From Xiphophorus maculatus (Eukaryota; Chordata; Actinopteri; Cyprinodontiformes; Poeciliidae), in contig NC_036453.1 of the NCBI RefSeq assembly GCF_002775205.1, positions 3,127,103 to 3,191,102 on the forward strand: DNA of 64,000 bases, written 5' to 3'. Below the pieces are notes generated by a model. It had not been told where the DNA came from. It worked only from the letters and a program-made list of their open reading frames with translations, and made no database searches. Position 1 is the first letter of the stretch. Each line of letters begins with the position of its first letter. The position numbers and the translations under genes are program-made. Shown one piece after another: positions 58,500 to 64,000 of the stretch.

Positions 58500-60602
58500 T
58501 TGGACCGGGGGTGTCAATCTCATTTTCATTTTGTGCCACATCAAGATCACAAATGTCCTCAAAGGGCCGGAAAGTATTGATAAAGCAGCCTGTTAACTGA
58601 ATAAATAGCTGCCTCTGCATCCGATCAGAACTTCTTAAAGTTAAATAATACTCAAGACCGTTTTACATTGATGTAACACAGATAAAAATGGCTTTATTTA
58701 ATTGATAAAACAATATTTAAAAACATAACTGATAGCTTGAAGGTTCTATGAGTCTCTTTGGACCTGCCACAATGGCTTTTAATAACTTTGCCTAATAATA
58801 ACGATTAATGTTTAAAATACAGCTGCTAATAACAAATTACTTTGAAGTTTCACGTGAAAAGAACTTTATTAGATTTTTTAAGGGTTTTTTCCCCATCTTT
58901 TTTCCATCTTAATCCACAAATGTCAACATTACACAAAAAATGTATCTATCTGTTTACAAATACTTAAAAATAAAAAGAAGGAGTAAAAATCACTTGTTCC
59001 TTACCAGGTGTAAATCTTCCATGTTTGTAACAGTGAATCATTGAGTTTAAGCTACAAACAACACAGTAGTTCATGAGTAGTTGAGTAGTAGTAGTAGTTC
59101 ACAGTAGTTGCAAAAATTTAAAGTCTTTTGACATTTTTACCCTGATACAGCCACAAATGTCAGAAACATCTATTGAGGTTTTGTGGAGTGTTATGATGGA
59201 ATAAAAAAAACAGTTATTAATCTTAAAACCATGATCTGCATTGGTTTTCACCTCCCTTAGTCAGTATTTTGCAGATCCATATTATGCTGACGTTTCAGTC
59301 TTTAGGGTAAGTATGGACCACAATTGTATGTCTTGACACAGAGTAATTTTTCTGCCAATTTAGTTTTGATAGCTCAATCTCAGTCACATCAACTGGAGAA
59401 CATCTGTGAATATTAATTTCTCATTCTTGCCAAACAGCTTTGGTTTGTATCTTAGGTAATTTTCAGCTCCTTTCAGGTGTTTATTTTTATATATACATCT
59501 TTTATATTTTTATTTTCATCAACTTCACTTCAGCTCTGACAAGCTTCCCTGTATCTGCGATCAAGGGCGTCGCCAGGAATCTTGGGCCCCATGACAAAAA
59601 AATTAAATTGGGCCCCGTTAAACAACATGTCTCTCAATAAACCAACAGAGACAGTGTAACCAACGGTAACTAGTAGTTTCTGATGAGGTTGCTATAAACA
59701 AGACCACTTTGACTCATTATACTGAATATTTGCTCTTCAGGATTCAATGAACAGATAAACATCACAGTTCCAAACAAGGCCAATCATGATTGACACATCA
59801 CATTTCAAGATCTTTATGCTAAGCTAATATGATCTGTTTAATATAATACACTCCAAAAATGATAATTATTACTCGTTTGTAAGTTTTTCCTAAATCATGA
59901 GCTGCCATCACTTATTCCAAGTTGCTTATCAGTGTAAAATGATCTCTTTGGCCAAACAGAAAGCAGAAAATTCTCATCAGTTTTATCACGCTGTTTATGT
60001 TGTAATATTCACCAAGTATCTTCAAAGAGTTGATGGATGTTGTTGCTGTGGGCAGGAAGGATCATCTCCAGTATCAATCATTCTTCTAAAGACAGTGTTG
60101 CTGTCATGACATGCTAACACTTAAATATCCCTATTGCAGACACAGTGTCCCACAATCACAAGTCTTGGATGACACCATAAGTTGTTGTAATGAACAGGTA
60201 AATCAGTCTCATCAGCCTCTACTGCTGCTCCCTTGTAAATATCTCTCTGGCTGTTTGGTTTATAGCTGGGCAGAAAGATGTTGGATTTGGGGATTTGATT
60301 CTTACAAACTATGGAAGAAATTTTCTCTGCTCTGCATGTACAAAGCTTTCTTTTCAAGTCTCATGAGATTTGTGGTTGTAGTACAGGTGGCAGTAGTTAG
60401 TTCACTATTTGAGCTTTTGAGATGATGATTAGCGTCTCCCAGTTGTAAAAATAAACCTAAAAAGTATCGCCATGGATACGCATCATACCAACTACCCAAA
60501 ACTAAAAGAGAAAGAGCAAAAAACATCCAACTGTATGTCATCCAAAACCAGAGGGGACAACTGTCCTAAGATGCAATGCCTCAACAAAAATAACCATGAA
60601 TT
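58500..60602. other. Gene-free flank upstream of myl2, repeat-rich
   Basis: 58510-58595 is an uninterrupted relative of the repeat split at 34278/34830. 59100-59560 is another copy of the 4225-5110 family (GCTCTGACAAGCTTCCCTGTATCTGCG). 59560-59640 is a short 'GGCGTCGCCAGGAATCTTGGGCCCC' repeat. 59640-60600 shows nothing I can name. Open frames here match no family. Confidence 0.5.
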
Positions 60603-60675
60603 AAAGCTGCAAGCAGCCTCGGGCGGCCCTCGCAGCAAGCGCCGCTCCGGCCTATTGGCCACCGCGGGGGTTCCG

Positions 60676-60816
60676 GCCACCGCAGAAGCTCTCGCGCGAT
60701 TTCCAGAGCCGCAGCCCGCTCCCCACCGCGGAAGCTCCGCCGCAGTTTCCAGCACCGCCGCCAGCCAGCCGCCGCAGAAGCTGTCGCGCATTTTCCCCGC
60801 CCGTCCACCGGGCGAC
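60676..60816 (+). repeat. 47-bp minisatellite, three units
   Basis: Units starting CCACCGCAGAAGCT (60676), CCACCGCGGAAGCT (60723) and CCGCCGCAGAAGCT (60770) are spaced exactly 47 bp, each with a TTTCC core. In the GC-rich head of the 3.1-kb repeat. Confidence 0.8.
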
Positions 60817-61439
60817 ACGCGTGAATGCGTTCGGCGGCGGTGCCCGACGACTGTCGAAAAATCTGGCGCAGATCGGTCGATGCGTCGAGGAGACACAACC
60901 CATGTATTAACTTAGGGGGCGCAGTGGAGCCAAATTACATCTCAAACCCGTCGGGCTCTTTAGAGGTGAACAAAGGTCATACATGTCCAGTTTGGCGCCA
61001 ATCGGATGATCTATGCATGAATAAGAGCCAAACGTATGCATATGGCGAGGGACTGATATTCGCCATTTGGCCACGCCCACACGGTTCAGCCAGCAGCGAG
61101 CATTGACAGAGTTTATCATCCGAATCATCTTGATTAGGTCAAGAGAGCCATAAACGGAGCTTTCCAAGGAAAAAAACGGCACTTCCTGTTCTGAGGGGGC
61201 GGGGCTTAGATGACGTCATAATATGATGACATAGGGTCGTCAAGGATCCCACCAGGGTCACTCGTGCAAAGTTTGGTGCAGAAGTTATCGACCGTTCACA
61301 GTAAAATACAAGACTTCCTGTTGTCAGAGGGCGTGGCCTACGTGATGTCATCATTTGACCATTGGATATTATTCTACACCCGAGGATGATCAATATCTCA
61401 AACTTTGGTGTCTCTGTGATTTTTTGTGTTAGAATTACA

Positions 61440-61613
61440 AATTATTTAATTTTTTCCTCTTTAATTCAACATTGAACTGTCATTCCGTAGGGCAATGCTG
61501 CCCTCTGGTGTCGAATTACTGAAATAATGAAACTATTTCAGTAATTTCAGTAATTCGACACCAGAGGGCAGCATTGCCCTACGGAATGACAAAGGATCCC
61601 CTTTGTAATTACA
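61440..61613. repeat. Insertion carrying a perfect 47-bp-arm palindrome
   Basis: Arms 61479-61525 and 61544-61590 are exact reverse complements with an 18-bp loop. The piece is absent from the equivalent place in the next 780-bp unit and is bordered by AATTACA on both sides (61433-61439, 61607-61613), which looks like a target duplication. Foldback/MITE-type insertion. Confidence 0.8.
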
Positions 61614-63783
61614 TATTACACAGTCGATCACAGGGGAACTTTGAGCCCTGCTAACCCCGCTTCAACATGCTCCAAAACTCACCATATTGATAACTTTGAA
61701 TCAGACATGCCTTGTGATCAGACTGACCGAGTTTGAAGCCGATCAATCGAAATCCCAATGAGGAGTTCGATCAAATACGAAGGCTGTAAACGTCAAAATC
61801 GAGGTCAAATGAACTTCAATCTAAAATGGCCGACTTCCTGTTGGGTTTAGAGCATGGCTCTAAGAGACTTTTTTGTACGTCCCGACAAGATACACATGTG
61901 TACCAAGTTTCGTAATTCTAGGTTTAAGCATGGCCTGGGGCTGTTCATTTAAAATACTCTAGGGGTCGCTATAGAGAAATTAGGCCACGCCCACCAAATT
62001 TTGTTATGAATTCCTGTCGGAGGGTGGATAAGGATCCATCCTAGTGAGTTTGGAGCAGCTCACCCCGAAACTGTGGAATTCAGAGCCAAACGAAATTCGA
62101 CGGCGTTCGCAACACCGCCACGCCCACCTGCTTCATCGCAGCCGGTCGGGGTTGGAATCCACAACACACCAACATGTCTTCTGTCTCTGGACACAGTTTC
62201 ATGTTGATTAGGTCAAAGGGCTAAGATAACGACCGTTCACAGTAAAACATGACACTTCCTGTTCTCAGGGGGCGTGGCCTACGTAAAAAAATAATTTCAC
62301 CACAGGGAATTTTAGGTAACCCCATAACGATCAATCCCAGAAAGTTTGGTCCCTCTATGTGTTTTTGTATAGCAAATATAAGAGTTTCGTGTTTCATGGC
62401 GAGTAGGTGAACTTTGACCCCTGGTAACCCCCCTTCAGCAAGCTCATACAGTCACCAATTTGATAACTTTAAATCAGACATGCCTTATGATCAGACTGAC
62501 CGAGTTTGAAGCCGATCAATCGAAATCCCTAGGAGGAGTTCGATCAAATGCAAAGGCTGTAAACGTCAAACTCGAGGTCCAAAATGGACCTTCAATACAA
62601 AATGGCCGACTTCCTGTTGGGTTTCGACCATGGCTCTAATAGACTTTTTTGTACGTCCTGACAAGATACACATATGTACCAAGTTTCGTAATTCTAGGAT
62701 AAAGCATGGCCTGGGGCTGTTCATTTAAAATACTCTAGGGGTCGCTATAGAGAAATTAGGCCACGCCCACCAAATTTTGTTATGAATTCCTGTCGGAGGG
62801 TGGATAAGGATCCATCCTAGTGAGTTTGGAGCAGCTGGGCCCGAAATTGTGGAATTCAGAGCCAAACGTATGGCAACCGCGTCACAGGTCACTTCGCCAC
62901 GCCGCCACACCCACCTGCTATGTCAAAGCCGGTCAGGGCTTGAATCCACAACACACCAACATGTCTTCTGTCTCTGGACACAGTTTCATGTTGATTAGGT
63001 CAAAGGGCTAAGATAGCGACCGTTCACAGTAAAACATGACACTTCCTGTTCTCAGGGGGCGTGGCCTAAGTGATGTCATCATTTCACCATAGGGTATTGT
63101 AGGGCACCCGATGCCGATCAATCACTGAAAGTTTGGTCCCTCTATGTGTTTTTATATAGGAAATATAAGAGTTTCGTGTTTCATGGCGAGTAGGTGAACT
63201 TTGACCCCTGCTAACCCCCCTTCAACATGCTCCAAAACTCACCAATTTGATAACTTTAAATCAAACATGCCTTATGATCAGACTGACCGAGTTTGAAGTC
63301 GATCAATCGAAATCCCTAGGAGGAGTTCGATCAAATACGAAGGCTGTAAACGTCAAAATCGAGGTAAAAAATGGACGTTCAATACAAAATGGCCGTCTTT
63401 CTGTGATAGTTGGCTTATAACATTAAATGTAAGTTCTGAGTCTTTTGGTGAGCTCTACAAGTGTACCAAATTTCATGTCTCTACGATGAAGTACGTTCAT
63501 ACCATTGTGTCAACAGAAAATTGCTAGTTGCCGCCGTTCAGCAATTTTTTTTGCGATTTTTGCGACAACCTTAAAATTCAAAATTTTTAAATTTTCTAGT
63601 CGCCACCGCCAAGTTTGGTGAGTTTTTGAATATGATAAAGCCCCCAAAAAGGCACACGAAGAGGTGGGAAGAATCGTAATAATAAACAGTACAGATACAA
63701 TAGGCCTTCGCAGCGCTTTGCTGCTCGGTCCTAATAAAAGTCTAGAGAAAGAATAAATCAGAGCCACCCTAACACTATATAAC

Positions 63784-64000
63784 ACATGTGTCAAACTCAA
63801 GGCCCGCGGGCCACATGTGGCCCGCTACGTCATTTTATGTGGCCCTCTCCCCACCACCACCGTTTTACAGCCCTATTGATTGACTTAAAATAGGTTTTGA
63901 GCACGAATTGACTACAAACTACATCTCCCATAATGCCTTCAGATTCTTACCAGCCAACATTACGGCTTCTCGCCACTAGAGTGCAGCAGAGTCACCTCAA
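63784..64000. repeat. hAT-type repeat, left part (runs off window)
   Basis: GTGTCAAACTCAAGGCCCGCG...GGGCCACATGTGGCCCGC is the well-known terminus of an abundant vertebrate hAT-derived repeat. The rest continues past the window end. Confidence 0.6.

Larger units (their letters stand above)
60603..63735. repeat. 3.1-kb composite repeat element with internal tandem units
   Basis: A GC-rich head (60603-60910) and a tail ending GCTGCTCGGTCCTAATAA. 60632-60658 is an imperfect inverted match to 63697-63724 (GCAGCAA-GCGC...GGCCTATTG). The body is a head-to-tail array of about 780-bp units: starts at 61299 (with a ~170-bp insertion), 62240 and 63027 (partial). Markers such as GACTGACCGAGTTTGAAG recur at 61721, 62494 and 63281. 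No transposase or other coding signal. Probably a non-autonomous element family frequent in this fish group; class unknown. Confidence 0.75.

Noticed and set aside
60111-60425. 104-codon open frame upstream of the repeat element
   Set aside because: No homology that I recognise, no splice or promoter context; likely chance.
60472-60915. 147-codon open frame on + strand and several GC-rich frames on - strand
   Set aside because: They lie over the GC-rich minisatellite head of a repeat. The length comes from base composition and no domain is recognisable.
61299-63400. Long direct repeats considered as LTRs
   Set aside because: The copies are adjacent head-to-tail, do not flank an internal region and lack TG...CA ends, primer-binding site or coding domains.

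Overview
This is a nuclear segment of a ray-finned (teleost) fish genome. Seven spliced protein-coding genes with GT-AG introns can be assembled by eye, and all are close relatives of known vertebrate genes. Introns and spacers are full of short non-autonomous DNA transposons (MITEs), a Tc1 relic, microsatellites and a 3.1-kb repeat block. I see no bacterial features, CRISPR array, rRNA or convincing tRNA, and no recognisable retrovirus or LTR element.

Layout: (1) 1-12.3 kb, + strand: the last 12 coding exons of atp2a2 (SERCA2 calcium pump, 2b-type C-terminus), upstream exons lying outside the window. (2) 13.4-20.7 kb, - strand: complete anapc7 (APC/C subunit 7; 11 exons, 565 aa), tail-to-tail with atp2a2. 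(3) 21.6-26.5 kb, + strand: complete ube2g1 (E2 ubiquitin conjugase; 5 exons, 169 aa), head-to-head with anapc7. (4) 27.9-36.2 kb, + strand: complete rad9b (9-1-1 checkpoint clamp; 11 exons, 402 aa). (5) 36.2-45.3 kb, - strand: complete pptc7 (PP2C-type mitochondrial phosphatase; 6 exons, 297 or 298 aa), tail-to-tail with rad9b, their poly(A) signals almost touching. (6) 46.1-51.1 kb, - strand: complete ppp1cc (PP1 gamma catalytic subunit; 7 exons, 323 aa). (7) 54.0-57.9 kb, - strand: complete myl2 (regulatory myosin light chain; 7 exons, 168 aa) whose first coding exon holds only the initiator ATG. (8) 58-64 kb: gene-free and repeat-rich, including a 3.1-kb element built of about 780-bp tandem units.

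Apart from ube2g1, the gene set is the vertebrate block found on human 12q24 (ATP2A2-ANAPC7-RAD9B-PPTC7-PPP1CC-MYL2); UBE2G1 is on another human chromosome, so its place here marks a lineage rearrangement. The genes do not form one pathway. atp2a2 and myl2 are both striated-muscle/heart calcium and contraction genes, and ppp1cc, anapc7, rad9b and ube2g1 are housekeeping cell-cycle, checkpoint and ubiquitin genes.

The most unusual sequence features are a perfect 16-bp-stem hairpin spanning a 5' splice site in atp2a2, a possible extra alternative 3' exon of atp2a2, a perfect 47-bp-arm palindrome inside the 3.1-kb repeat, two MITE families with TTAA target duplications (one copy nested in another repeat), and the back-to-back poly(A) signals of rad9b and pptc7. 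No wholly new biological system is evident.
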